Below are positions 53,446 through 62,682 of a DNA stretch of 64,000 nt, one piece after another (position 1 is the stretch's first letter; each line of letters opens with the position of its first letter). The position numbers and the translations under genes are program-made. Under the pieces are notes generated by a model that was given only the letters and a program-made list of their open reading frames with translations, was not told the origin of the DNA and did no database searches. Location: positions 2,418,001 through 2,482,000 of the forward strand of contig CP131915.1 of assembly GCA_030704225.1 (NCBI GenBank), in the 5' to 3' direction. This DNA is from Kosakonia sp. H02. GTDB taxonomy: Bacteria > Pseudomonadota > Gammaproteobacteria > Enterobacterales > Enterobacteriaceae.

Positions 53446-56400
53446 AAGGTTCCCTCTTCATAATCCGTCCTGCTTCCTGCGGGAGGTAAAGGCTGGGCGA
53501 TAAGCCCCGCCACCTGAGTACAAAAATCGCTTAAGCGCGGGTAGGTCAGTAACAGACGCAGCGAAATGCGCGTATCGATCTCCTGCTGTAGCGCGCGTAT
53601 ACAGCGCGTTGCCTGGAGCGAATCGCCGCCAGACTGGAAGAAATTTTCCGGCAGCGGTGCGGCCTCTGCGGGTAAATGCTGACGCCAGATCTGCGCAATC
53701 TGCGCGGATAATCCGCTTGATGCAGACGGTGCCACCCACGCCTGCAACCGGCGCGCCACGCCCGCTGTCAGGGCATTCACCTGTTCGCTGGCGAGTAATT
53801 CGCGCACATAATCCACGGTGATATGCAGCCCGCGCACATCGTCATGCACCTGGAAATCCATCGCCACCTGCGGCGTTTGCGAACGCGCGTACGTTAACGT
53901 GCCGAAGCCAAACTCATCGGAACGGGCGGTGCCCACATCCAGCCCTAAGCCACTGGTGAACACCACCGGGAACAGCCCTGCCAGCGGTTCCCCTTGCTGG
54001 CGCACCCGCTCACGGGCGACACGCAGGGTGCTGACCTGCTCCGGCGTGTCGTGCAGGGCGAGTAACCCCTGGTGGGCGACCCGCGCCTGCTCAGCAAGCT
54101 GTTGGTCATCCGTTGCCGCTGGTTCGATGTCAAACGCCACCAGCCCCAGGCGGGTAAAATCCCCCACCAGATTTGCCACGCCGGGGATATCCGGGTCGCG
54201 TTCAAAGGTGGTGACATTCAGGCTAAATGCCGGCTGTGGCGCGAGCGCCGCAATTTCAAGCGCGTACGCGGCAAGCAGCAACGCCACAGGCGTGATGCGC
54301 AACTGCCCCGCCTGCTGGCGAACGGCGCGCCATACGCCCTCGTCAACATCACAGGTACTGCGGGCAAAGTGCGGCTGGCTTACCTTTTCCAGCGCGGCGA
54401 GGTACGGCAGGCAGGGCGCGGGCGGCATGGCCTGCACCGCCACGGTTTGCGACGCCTCACGGCATTGGTTTCTGTAGTGCGCGTAGGTGATGGCGGGCAG
54501 CGCCACCACGGGCTTTCCCTGATACCTCGCCCCCAGTTCACGCAACAGCAGAAACATGGAGGTGCCATCGAGCATCAGGTTATCCATGCCGATGCCGATC
54601 GTTTTCCCGTCGGGCGTGATACGCACGCGCAGCGGGTAGTCTTGAACGGGATCGGGCGTTTCGCTTTCCGTAAGGGCGCGCACGTTCTCGCTCACGTCCA
54701 CCGCCGCAGGGATGTGCGCAGTCACTTCCCCGAACGGCTCGCCATCTTGCCAGACGATGCGGGCGCGTAATGCATCATGGCGGGCGACAACCTCGCTGAG
54801 CGCCTGCTGCAAGCGGGTTTTGTCGACGCCCTGCGGGAGAGAAAATTCAAAGTAACAGTGCGAGGCAACGCCACCTAAAAGCTGCTCCGGCGAGCGCCCG
54901 GCCAGGTAGGCTTTTTGCAGCGCGGTTAAGGGGAAGTTTGCGCTCTGCCCGCCTGCAATAACCGGCAGCGCTGGCGCGGTGGTGTGCTGTGCCATCACCC
55001 GGTCAACAAAGTCGGCGAAAGTGTGATGGTTAAAGAGATCCGCCAGTTTAACCGCCGCATGTCCCTGTTGGCGCAGGGTCGTGACAATGTGCGTGGCGCG
55101 AAGCGAATCGCCGCCAAGGGCAAAAAAGTCTGCCGCAGGCGGCAAAGGCAGTTCAAGCTCCAGTACCGCGGCCCAGCAGCGGGCAATTTCTGCTTCCACC
55201 TGCGTTCGTTCGCCGGGCGCTACGCAAGGCAGCGTTTTTTCAGCGCCACGCCCGCTGAGCGTGGCTGTTACCCACACCAGGTTTGCCGCCAGCGGTTCTG
55301 TCTGCATAAGCGATGCGCCGTGCTCCGCCAGACGCTGCGCCCAGATCTCTGCGGATAATAGCGGCGACTGGCCGCCATCGACGACCGTAGGATCAAGAAT
55401 GGCGGAAACCAGCGACGCCGCATCTGGCGCGGTCACCTCCAGCACGTAGAGACGAACCGGCTTGTGCGCGTGAATGGCCGCCAGACGGGACAGCAGCGCA
55501 TCATCGCGATGCAGCGACGCCGGGGCAATAACCACATCCGGCACCGCCTGCTCATCTGGCAATCCCGCGCGCTGCGCCAGCGTGTTCAGCGCCTCGTTAC
55601 GCTCATACTCATTCACAATGAGCGTCAGTGCGTTGGCGGCGGCGGCCTGGGCTAACGCCTGGCTAAACACGCCACTGCCCGCCCCGAGAATTAACACCCG
55701 CAGGGCGGATTGGGCACCGGGAAAATCAGCGCGAAGTGCGGCAATCAGGCGGTCAAAAAAATGGATGTGTTGCAGCGAGGCCAGCAATAAACGCTCCGGT
55801 GCCAGCAGCGGATGACGCAACAGGTCGCTACGCGGCCGCTCGCCATGAATGCAAGCGGCGAGAAACTTCCCCGGCTCCTGCCATGCCCTGTCGGCATCCG
55901 GCAGTGTCCAGCGTCGCCAGGCAGCCACCACCGGTTGCAGAGCAGCAGGCACATCGCCAATGACCGCCAGCGCCGCGGCGATGGCCTGCTCCGCTATCTG
56001 CGCGCCACCCGGCATAAGCTGCGCCACAAACCGTTTGTGCGCCGCCAGTAATTGCGATGTGTCCAGGCGTCCGGCGGCGTAATCCCAGCGGATCTCAAGC
56101 CCTTCGCCTGCGGGCTGCACCTGGCAATCAATCATCACGCCTGGGGTGCGGGTGTGTGACCAGAGAATATCGCGATAGAGCGATTCCACCTCCGCCATGC
56201 CTGCCGTGCAGGTAAAAACAAACGGATAGGCCGCGCGACCTTGCGACGCAATATAGCGATCGTCTGGCGTATGTCCGGCCACCGCATCGGCCAGCGCGTA
56301 CGCAACATCCGCAGGCGTGTCGCCCTGCGCCAGGCGGCACAGGCGCAACTGGGTAAATTGCCCTAAGGCCTGAGGCGCATTGTCCGGCCGCCAGCACACC

Positions 56401-59400
56401 GGCACTACCACAACCACCTGCGGCCTGTCGCTTAACGGCATGATCGCCTCGCTAAAGGCGTGCAGAACCAGCGCCGAAAGGGTGACGCACGTGTGTTGCG
56501 CGCGCGCTTCAAGCTGGCGGCGTGCGGCGCTATCAAGGTGATACGTGAGGGATTCAATCCGGCCAATCGCCGGAGCCGCCAGGGCGGTGGGCACATGAGG
56601 CGGTTGCCAGTCGTCCGGATGCCACGCCCGGCAAGCCGGCGTCTGCGATTGTGCGTAACTTATAAACGGGGCGATATGCGAGTCTAACGCAAGCGCTTCA
56701 TCATTCACCCGCGCCACCAGCGCCTGCAAGATGTGCATCAGGCTTTGCGCATCGAGCCCCAGATAGTTAAACATCAGGCCAATCCGCGCGGGTTGGCCTG
56801 CAACCGTCACCAGCATCAGCGGCGGGTTGTGCCTGGCATCCAGGGGTGTGCGCGCCAGATACGCTTCAAGAGCGTGCTGTTCAGGCAGGGTGATGAGCGA
56901 AACGGGTTTGGCGCTCATCACCTGCTGGTGCGTTTCCGTGCGCACCAGTCGCAGCGCGGCGGTTTCGCGGATCAATTCATCAAGCACCTGCTGCCAGTGC
57001 GCCAGCGGGCAGCGGCTGCGCATAATCACCGAGAACACCGTATCGCAACGGCTGACGCCGGGAATGCCGTCGGCGCCCAGCGCATACGCGCGTTGCAGCG
57101 AGGTCAGCGGGAAAGGCTGGCAGTGTTGCGCGTCATCGAACGCCGTTATACACGGCTTTGGCACCACACCCTGCTGGCAGCGGCGAGCAAAGCACTCTAA
57201 CGTGCTGGTGGCAAACAGGTCGCCGACAGCAACATCAATGCCCCGGCTTTGCAATAAAGCACACACCCGCGTTGCCGCCAGGCTATCGCCGCCCAGCGCA
57301 AAGAAGTTATCCGCCGCGCTGACTGAATCGCGTTGCAGCACCTGACACCACGTTTGCTGACATGCGCTGAAGTGTGTCGGATGCACCTGCTGCGCAGTGG
57401 GTTGCCGCGCAGGCTCATCGGACGCCAGTTCGCTGGCCGCCCACTGGCGATCGATTTTCCCGTTGCGGTTAAGCGGGAGTGCCTCGCGCACCAGGAAACG
57501 CGCCGGGATCATATAGTGCGGCAACTGGCGGGAAAGCTGCTGATGGAGCGCATCAACATCCCTTTCACCCACATCACCCACCAGCACCGCGCCCAGCGCG
57601 CGCCGCTCACGGATTGGCACCACGACCGCATTATCAATACCGGCGATGCTTTTGAGGGTTTGTTCGACTTCGCCGCATTCCACGCGATGGCCGTGGACTT
57701 TGACCTGCGTATCCAGCCGACCCACAAAAAAGAGCAACCCTTCGCGCCAGTAGCCGAGATCGCCGGTGCGATACCAGCGGCTGTCGTCGGCGTCATAGAC
57801 AAAACGCTCGGCGCTGCGCTCCGGGTCGCCGAGATAACCTTGCGCCAGGCCTTCGCCGCCAATCCACAACTCCCCCGTGACGCCATCCGGGCAATCAATA
57901 AAATGCCCGGCCTCTTCTTCACGCACCACACGGTACTGCTGGCCGCTCAGGGGCAAACCGTAAGGGATGGAAGGCCAGTGCGCTTTGAGATCGTCTGGTT
58001 CGTTGAGCACATATTCATTCGACCAGATAGCGGCCTCGGTGCTGCCGCCCATCGCCACCAGCACGGAGTGCGGCGAACAGGCTTTCAACCGGGAAAACAG
58101 CGCAGGCGCGATCCAGTCGCCGGAGCAGAGCCAGGCGCGCACTGAAGGCAGATTATCTTCCGCCGTGACCAGCATGTCGGCTAACGCAGGCACCGAGTTC
58201 CATAACGTCACCCGGTGTGATTTGACCAGGCTTGCCCAGCGAAACGCGTCGCGGCGCTCATTTTCATTAATGGTGACAATCGTGCCGCCGCTGCTTAGCG
58301 GCCCAAAAATGTCATAAACACTGAGGTCGAAATCGAGGGACGAGACCGCCAGCAACGCATCTTTTTCCGTCACGTTATGCCGGGTGTTGACATCAACAAT
58401 GGTGTTGTTCGCCGCGCGGTGGCTTACCGCAACGCCTTTTGGCTCGCCCGTTGAACCCGAGGTGAAAATCACATACGCCAGCGCGTCCGGGCTTTCAAAA
58501 GGGATTCGCAGTTCGGTTAGCGGCGTTTGCTGCGCGAGATCGGCAAAATCCGTCGCCGTCAGCAGGTAGCGCATAGCCGAGCGCCGACGGATTTTCGCCA
58601 GCCGATCGTCGGGCATATCCAGCCCCACCGGCAGGTAGGTGCATCCGGCATAGAAGGTCGCCAGCACGGCCACAATCTGCGATGGCCCTTTGGGCAACCG
58701 GATGCCGATAATATCCCCGGCGGCGGTATGTTCTGCCAGGCGGGCGGCCAGGCGCAGTGCCAGCTCGTCCAGCTCGGCGTAGCACCATTGCTGTGACACG
58801 CGTCCAGCAAGGGGATCGACGAATTCAGGCGCGACATCCTCCCCGGCGGGCGATGCCACCAGCGCAATTGCCTGCGGGCGCTTTTTTACCTGCCGACGAA
58901 ACGCGCTGAACAGCATCGCCGGTGGGCTGGCAACCGGAGTGGAATTAACCCGGCGGCGAAATGTCTGGCTAGCCTGCGGAAGGACATTCTCCACGCTGCG
59001 CCCGGCAATCACCGCATCAAGAGATTCCGTGAGCAGGTCGAAAACGGCACCGTCGATATCCGCTGCAATCGCCGCCCGGCGCACGTCAAACGCAACTTCG
59101 ATTAGCCCATCGTTAAGCTGGAATACCTGGCAGTCGATCACCGCCTGCGGCGTTTGCCCCCACATGCGCGGTTGCCCGAAGGTTTCCATCACCCGCGCGT
59201 CAAACACCGGCTGTTGTGCCGCATAGGTGAAAATGTAAGGCGAGAGGCCAGGGTGCGGGTGGGCGGCATCTGCCAGCGCGCTGCGTAACTCGGTTTCGCT
59301 ATCGACGCCGCGCAGTAAGCGGTAATGGAAGTCGTCCTGGGTATCGCGAACCAGCGCCGCCAGCGTGGGCGCATTTCGGGCGCGGTGCGCATAGGTCACC

Positions 59401-60287
59401 GTGCGTTCTGCCAGCAGCTTTTCGCTGCCCGTTGCCGGAACGTGTGTCACCGTGACAATAAAATCGGGCGCGGTGCTGCACAACCGTAAAGCCCGCGAAT
59501 AGAGCGCCAGAACCAGTGCCGAAGGCGCAACGCCGAGGCCCGCAGCCTGTTTGCGCAGCGCTGACCACTGCTTATCGTCATAAAACCGGGAGCGTCTCAC
59601 CATCACGTCGGACGGGTTTTCAAGTGCTGGCCTGAAGGTGGTAAACGGCAGATCGGGGGGGGCGGGAAGTTCATCCATGCGCCCCTGCGCGAGCTTTGCC
59701 AGCTTGCCCTGTTTTTGCTGGCGTTTGCGCTCGCTACGCGCCCGCGTTTCGCTAAGTTGTTGATAATGATGGCTGGCAGAGGTGAAGGGCGCTAACAACG
59801 GCTCGCCGTGGTAGCACTGGGCAAGGTGATGCATCAGTGCGGCAAGCCCAGCCAGATCGACAACCGCCAGCGAGATGGCGATATGCAGCGTGGTGGTATC
59901 GTCATGCCACTGCGTTAATTCGACTTCCCACAAGCGCCCCGCCGTTAAATCCACAGCGTGGGCAAACAGACGTTCACGCACTGCGGATTCATGCTCCGCC
60001 TGGTGCGTGCGATGGCGGTGGTGAACTTTAAGTTCCGGGACGTTTATCTCGCCCTGCGTGACAAAATCGGCATCTAAAAAACGCGACCGTAATGCCGGAA
60101 GGATGGCGACTTTTTCGAGCGCCTGGCGCAATTTTTGCTCATCGACCCGCTTACCGGCGAAGGCCAGCAAGGCGACACACTCTTTTCCGCCCAGCGGTAA
60201 GTCCGGCTGTCGTCCAACAAAATAAGCCCGCTGGATGCGGGTGGTCGGGAATCGTTCCCGGCCTGCTACACAATTCCGTTTTGACAC
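53442..60287 (-). CDS. NRPS, Cy-A-PCP-Cy-MT-PCP-Cy-PCP (HMWP2/Irp2-related)
   Basis: 2281 residues from GTG 60287 (strong GAGGAGGAAT upstream). Domains by motif: Cy1 about 14-440; A about 455-955 (FTSGSTGEPKG 608-618, YRTGDLG, NGKIDR); PCP1 with Ser1002; Cy2 about 1056-1440; a methyltransferase-like domain about 1445-1690 (VLILGAGSGV, 1531-1540); PCP2 Ser1728; Cy3 about 1783-2185; PCP3 Ser2223. Pocket residues of A approximate D-L-Y-N-L-S-M-I-W-K, a Cys-type code, so one A domain probably loads several carriers. No aryl-carrier domain precedes Cy1, unlike HMWP2 and PchE. The DxxxxD pair of cyclization domains is intact in Cy3 (D1902, D1907). Its first Asp is Ser139 in Cy1 and Asn1174 in Cy2. 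First gene of the Fur-controlled operon. Confidence 0.92.
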   Translation of the reverse strand: MSKRNCVAGRERFPTTRIQRAYFVGRQPDLPLGGKECVALLAFAGKRVDEQKLRQALEKVAILPALRSRFLDADFVTQGEINVPELKVHHRHRTHQAEHESAVRERLFAHAVDLTAGRLWEVELTQWHDDTTTLHIAISLAVVDLAGLAALMHHLAQCYHGEPLLAPFTSASHHYQQLSETRARSERKRQQKQGKLAKLAQGRMDELPAPPDLPFTTFRPALENPSDVMVRRSRFYDDKQWSALRKQAAGLGVAPSALVLALYSRALRLCSTAPDFIVTVTHVPATGSEKLLAERTVTYAHRARNAPTLAALVRDTQDDFHYRLLRGVDSETELRSALADAAHPHPGLSPYIFTYAAQQPVFDARVMETFGQPRMWGQTPQAVIDCQVFQLNDGLIEVAFDVRRAAIAADIDGAVFDLLTESLDAVIAGRSVENVLPQASQTFRRRVNSTPVASPPAMLFSAFRRQVKKRPQAIALVASPAGEDVAPEFVDPLAGRVSQQWCYAELDELALRLAARLAEHTAAGDIIGIRLPKGPSQIVAVLATFYAGCTYLPVGLDMPDDRLAKIRRRSAMRYLLTATDFADLAQQTPLTELRIPFESPDALAYVIFTSGSTGEPKGVAVSHRAANNTIVDVNTRHNVTEKDALLAVSSLDFDLSVYDIFGPLSSGGTIVTINENERRDAFRWASLVKSHRVTLWNSVPALADMLVTAEDNLPSVRAWLCSGDWIAPALFSRLKACSPHSVLVAMGGSTEAAIWSNEYVLNEPDDLKAHWPSIPYGLPLSGQQYRVVREEEAGHFIDCPDGVTGELWIGGEGLAQGYLGDPERSAERFVYDADDSRWYRTGDLGYWREGLLFFVGRLDTQVKVHGHRVECGEVEQTLKSIAGIDNAVVVPIRERRALGAVLVGDVGERDVDALHQQLSRQLPHYMIPARFLVREALPLNRNGKIDRQWAASELASDEPARQPTAQQVHPTHFSACQQTWCQVLQRDSVSAADNFFALGGDSLAATRVCALLQSRGIDVAVGDLFATSTLECFARRCQQGVVPKPCITAFDDAQHCQPFPLTSLQRAYALGADGIPGVSRCDTVFSVIMRSRCPLAHWQQVLDELIRETAALRLVRTETHQQVMSAKPVSLITLPEQHALEAYLARTPLDARHNPPLMLVTVAGQPARIGLMFNYLGLDAQSLMHILQALVARVNDEALALDSHIAPFISYAQSQTPACRAWHPDDWQPPHVPTALAAPAIGRIESLTYHLDSAARRQLEARAQHTCVTLSALVLHAFSEAIMPLSDRPQVVVVVPVCWRPDNAPQALGQFTQLRLCRLAQGDTPADVAYALADAVAGHTPDDRYIASQGRAAYPFVFTCTAGMAEVESLYRDILWSHTRTPGVMIDCQVQPAGEGLEIRWDYAAGRLDTSQLLAAHKRFVAQLMPGGAQIAEQAIAAALAVIGDVPAALQPVVAAWRRWTLPDADRAWQEPGKFLAACIHGERPRSDLLRHPLLAPERLLLASLQHIHFFDRLIAALRADFPGAQSALRVLILGAGSGVFSQALAQAAAANALTLIVNEYERNEALNTLAQRAGLPDEQAVPDVVIAPASLHRDDALLSRLAAIHAHKPVRLYVLEVTAPDAASLVSAILDPTVVDGGQSPLLSAEIWAQRLAEHGASLMQTEPLAANLVWVTATLSGRGAEKTLPCVAPGERTQVEAEIARCWAAVLELELPLPPAADFFALGGDSLRATHIVTTLRQQGHAAVKLADLFNHHTFADFVDRVMAQHTTAPALPVIAGGQSANFPLTALQKAYLAGRSPEQLLGGVASHCYFEFSLPQGVDKTRLQQALSEVVARHDALRARIVWQDGEPFGEVTAHIPAAVDVSENVRALTESETPDPVQDYPLRVRITPDGKTIGIGMDNLMLDGTSMFLLLRELGARYQGKPVVALPAITYAHYRNQCREASQTVAVQAMPPAPCLPYLAALEKVSQPHFARSTCDVDEGVWRAVRQQAGQLRITPVALLLAAYALEIAALAPQPAFSLNVTTFERDPDIPGVANLVGDFTRLGLVAFDIEPAATDDQQLAEQARVAHQGLLALHDTPEQVSTLRVARERVRQQGEPLAGLFPVVFTSGLGLDVGTARSDEFGFGTLTYARSQTPQVAMDFQVHDDVRGLHITVDYVRELLASEQVNALTAGVARRLQAWVAPSASSGLSAQIAQIWRQHLPAEAAPLPENFFQSGGDSLQATRCIRALQQEIDTRISLRLLLTYPRLSDFCTQVAGLIAQPLPPAGSRTDYEEGTL

Positions 60288-60359
60288 AGGTATTCCTCCT
60301 CATTGAGAACCTGCTGCGTATTTCTCCTCGCACCCGGGTTGTACTCCTGACCCAGGGAT

Positions 60360-60378
60360 GATAATAGTAATCATTATC
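60360..60378. promoter_or_regulatory. Fur box between the siderophore operon and its receptor
   Basis: GATAATAGTAATCATTATC matches the 19-base Fur consensus (GATAATGATAATCATTATC) at 17 positions. It lies 72 bases before the NRPS start (minus strand) and 57 bases before the receptor start (plus strand). On the minus strand TTGCTA with TACTAT 18 bases on is a possible promoter overlapping the box. Confidence 0.88.
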
Positions 60379-60435
60379 AATTGATTTTAGCAAGCGCGTA
60401 ACGGGAACGTTTTTTAAAAAAGGAGAAGGGCATAA

Positions 60436-62613
60436 ATGGAATTTCACTTCTGGCCAGCCATTGGCTGGAGCCTGCTGGCTGTGGCGCAGGCAAGCCGTGC
60501 GGTTTTCGCCGCCGACACAAAAGAGGATGTACTGACCGTCGAGAGCACGGTCAATGCGCGTTTTGTACCGGAGTCAAATCGCGCGATCCCGTTTACCGTT
60601 AACCCGCTGGACGCACTTGCGCTTGAGCACAGGCAAATAAAAGATTGCCAAAGCTTGTTGTGGCAAACGCCGGGCGTGGCGGTGAATACCGATGGGCAAA
60701 ACCCCGAATCCTCCATCAAGATCCGCGGCGTCGGCTCAATCAACCAGGTCAGCAATGACGATACCTCTGTGGTCACGATGCTTAACGGTGTTTCCGTCCC
60801 GCAGGGCAATCTCACCAACCGCCTGCTGGATATTGAGCAGGTCGATATTCTGAAAGGCCCGCAGGGAACGCTATTCGGGCGCAACAGTGAAGCCGGGGTG
60901 ATAAACATCATCTCCAACAAGCCGACGGACATTTTTGCCGGCCACGTTGGTGGCGAAGGGGGAACGCACGGTCATGCGCTTGCGCAGATGGTGGTCAATA
61001 CGCCGCTTACCGACACCCTGAATGGCCGCGTGGCGTTACAGGACGCTCGCCAGGACAGTGCACTTAACAACCAGCAGGACGGCGATAAACCGCTCAGCCG
61101 CCCGCAAAATCTCAGCGGACGCGCGAGCCTCGGCTGGCAGCCGGACGAACAAGACAGCCTGTTTTTTACCGCCGATCGTCAACGCCAGCGCCACAATGCC
61201 TCGGCGATGACGTTATTAGCCGGTGGCGACAAAATCAGTGTGCCGAAAGGGTCAATTAATGACGGGGGAAACGACACCACCCTGACGCTGAACTGGCAGC
61301 ACCGCTGGGATACGCTCCTGCTTAGCCATATTTCCGGCTGGGGGGATTATTACCACGTCTCTTCCGGCCCCGCCATTGATGCGCGCATCAGCCAGCGGCT
61401 GTTTGGCATCGACTATGATTCGTGGCGGATGTTCAGTAACAAGCAAACACAGTTTTCCCAGGAGTTACGCCTGGGCTCCACCGAAGACAGCCCGTTGTTC
61501 TGGGTTTCTGGAATCAACTACCTCCACTCGGGGCGGACACACCGCTTTAACGGCGGCTGGAGCGAAATTCCCGACTGGGATTACGACCCGATGAATGCGC
61601 AGATCCACCGTCGTTTTACCCACCACAGCGTGGCGCTGTTTGGCGAAACGACTTTCCCGCTTACGGAGCGGCTGGATGTGACAACCGGCCTGCGCCATAG
61701 CTGGGAAAAAACCGATTATCGCGCGCGCTGGCGTGCTAATCCGGGGTACGCCAACCCAGGCGCCACAGCGCAAGCGGATAACCAGTCGCTTAGCGAAGGC
61801 TTTTTCACCGGCCGTATTGGCCTTAACTATTTGCTGAGCGATGCGTGGAACGTTTATAGCACCTGGTCGAGAGGCCACAAGCCCGGCGGGTTCAGCAACT
61901 GGGACACCAGTATTGCCAGCGGCGAGCCATCCACCCCTTACAAAGCCGCCAGGGTCGACAGTGTTGAACTGGGTGCGAAGGCGCTGATTTCGCAACTCAA
62001 GCTGGAAGTTAACCCGGCGTTATTTTACAGCCGGACGCGCAATGACCACTATTTTGCGCTGATCGATCCCAGCCGCAGCTTTGCCACCGTCACGGAAAAC
62101 TTTGATACCGAAAGCAAAGGCGCAGAGCTTTCCGCAAGCTGGAAGCCCGATGCAGATGTGATGGTCAGCTTAGGTCTGGACTACACGCGGGCGACCATCA
62201 CCAAACTGCCTGCTAACAGCCAGTCTGGCGGGCGTGAAGGTAACCGCATTCCCGACGTGCCGCTGTGGGGGGCATCGCTCGCGACGGATTATTCTCGCCC
62301 CATGCAGCTTGCGGGCTTACCGGTGGTGCTCGATGCCAGCCTGAACTATCGCTACAGCAGCCAGCGGGAAGCCGATGTTGGCAATCATTTCAGGCTGGGC
62401 GAGACCCATTTGCTCAATGCCCGTCTTGGGTTTAAAAGCCGCTGGGGCGATGCCTGGCTGTGGTCGACAAATCTGTTGAATCACCGCAGCCCGGTGTACG
62501 GGTTCTACTTCCCGGCGCTGGCCCCGCAATATGGCGGAACAGGCCGGAGCGCGCACGTCGGCGCCCTTCGGGAGGGGCGAGTGGCGGGCATCAGCTACCA
62601 GTATCATTTCTGA
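60436..62613 (+). CDS. TonB-dependent siderophore receptor (FyuA-like)
   Basis: 725 residues. The signal peptide ends VFA (about residue 25), a TonB-box-like EDVLTVES follows (about 30-37), then the plug domain (about 50-165; SIKIRGVGSINQVSNDD, VEQVDILKGPQGTLFGRNSEAGVINI) and a 22-strand-type barrel ending in a terminal Phe (SYQYHF). AAGGAG precedes the ATG. FyuA-like receptors import ferric yersiniabactin-type thiazoline siderophores. The divergent position and shared Fur box tie it to the operon across the gap. It is somewhat longer than FyuA itself (about 670 residues), so ligand preference may differ. Confidence 0.92.
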   Translation: MEFHFWPAIGWSLLAVAQASRAVFAADTKEDVLTVESTVNARFVPESNRAIPFTVNPLDALALEHRQIKDCQSLLWQTPGVAVNTDGQNPESSIKIRGVGSINQVSNDDTSVVTMLNGVSVPQGNLTNRLLDIEQVDILKGPQGTLFGRNSEAGVINIISNKPTDIFAGHVGGEGGTHGHALAQMVVNTPLTDTLNGRVALQDARQDSALNNQQDGDKPLSRPQNLSGRASLGWQPDEQDSLFFTADRQRQRHNASAMTLLAGGDKISVPKGSINDGGNDTTLTLNWQHRWDTLLLSHISGWGDYYHVSSGPAIDARISQRLFGIDYDSWRMFSNKQTQFSQELRLGSTEDSPLFWVSGINYLHSGRTHRFNGGWSEIPDWDYDPMNAQIHRRFTHHSVALFGETTFPLTERLDVTTGLRHSWEKTDYRARWRANPGYANPGATAQADNQSLSEGFFTGRIGLNYLLSDAWNVYSTWSRGHKPGGFSNWDTSIASGEPSTPYKAARVDSVELGAKALISQLKLEVNPALFYSRTRNDHYFALIDPSRSFATVTENFDTESKGAELSASWKPDADVMVSLGLDYTRATITKLPANSQSGGREGNRIPDVPLWGASLATDYSRPMQLAGLPVVLDASLNYRYSSQREADVGNHFRLGETHLLNARLGFKSRWGDAWLWSTNLLNHRSPVYGFYFPALAPQYGGTGRSAHVGALREGRVAGISYQYHF

Positions 62614-62682
62614 GTAAGCCCGCTGGAGCCTGGGGTATTCACCACCTATACTCCGGGTATTACCCCTTAACTCCGTACGACT

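Noticed and set aside
53818..54770. Long plus-strand frames opposite the first NRPS gene (219 and 232 codons)
   Set aside because: High-GC shadow frames of a very long conserved gene. No domain seen.
48169..60287. Classical yersiniabactin locus (irp2/irp1)
   Set aside because: There is no polyketide synthase, salicylate synthase, aryl-AMP ligase or AraC-type YbtA gene. The second synthetase is PchF-like and the first lacks an aryl carrier.
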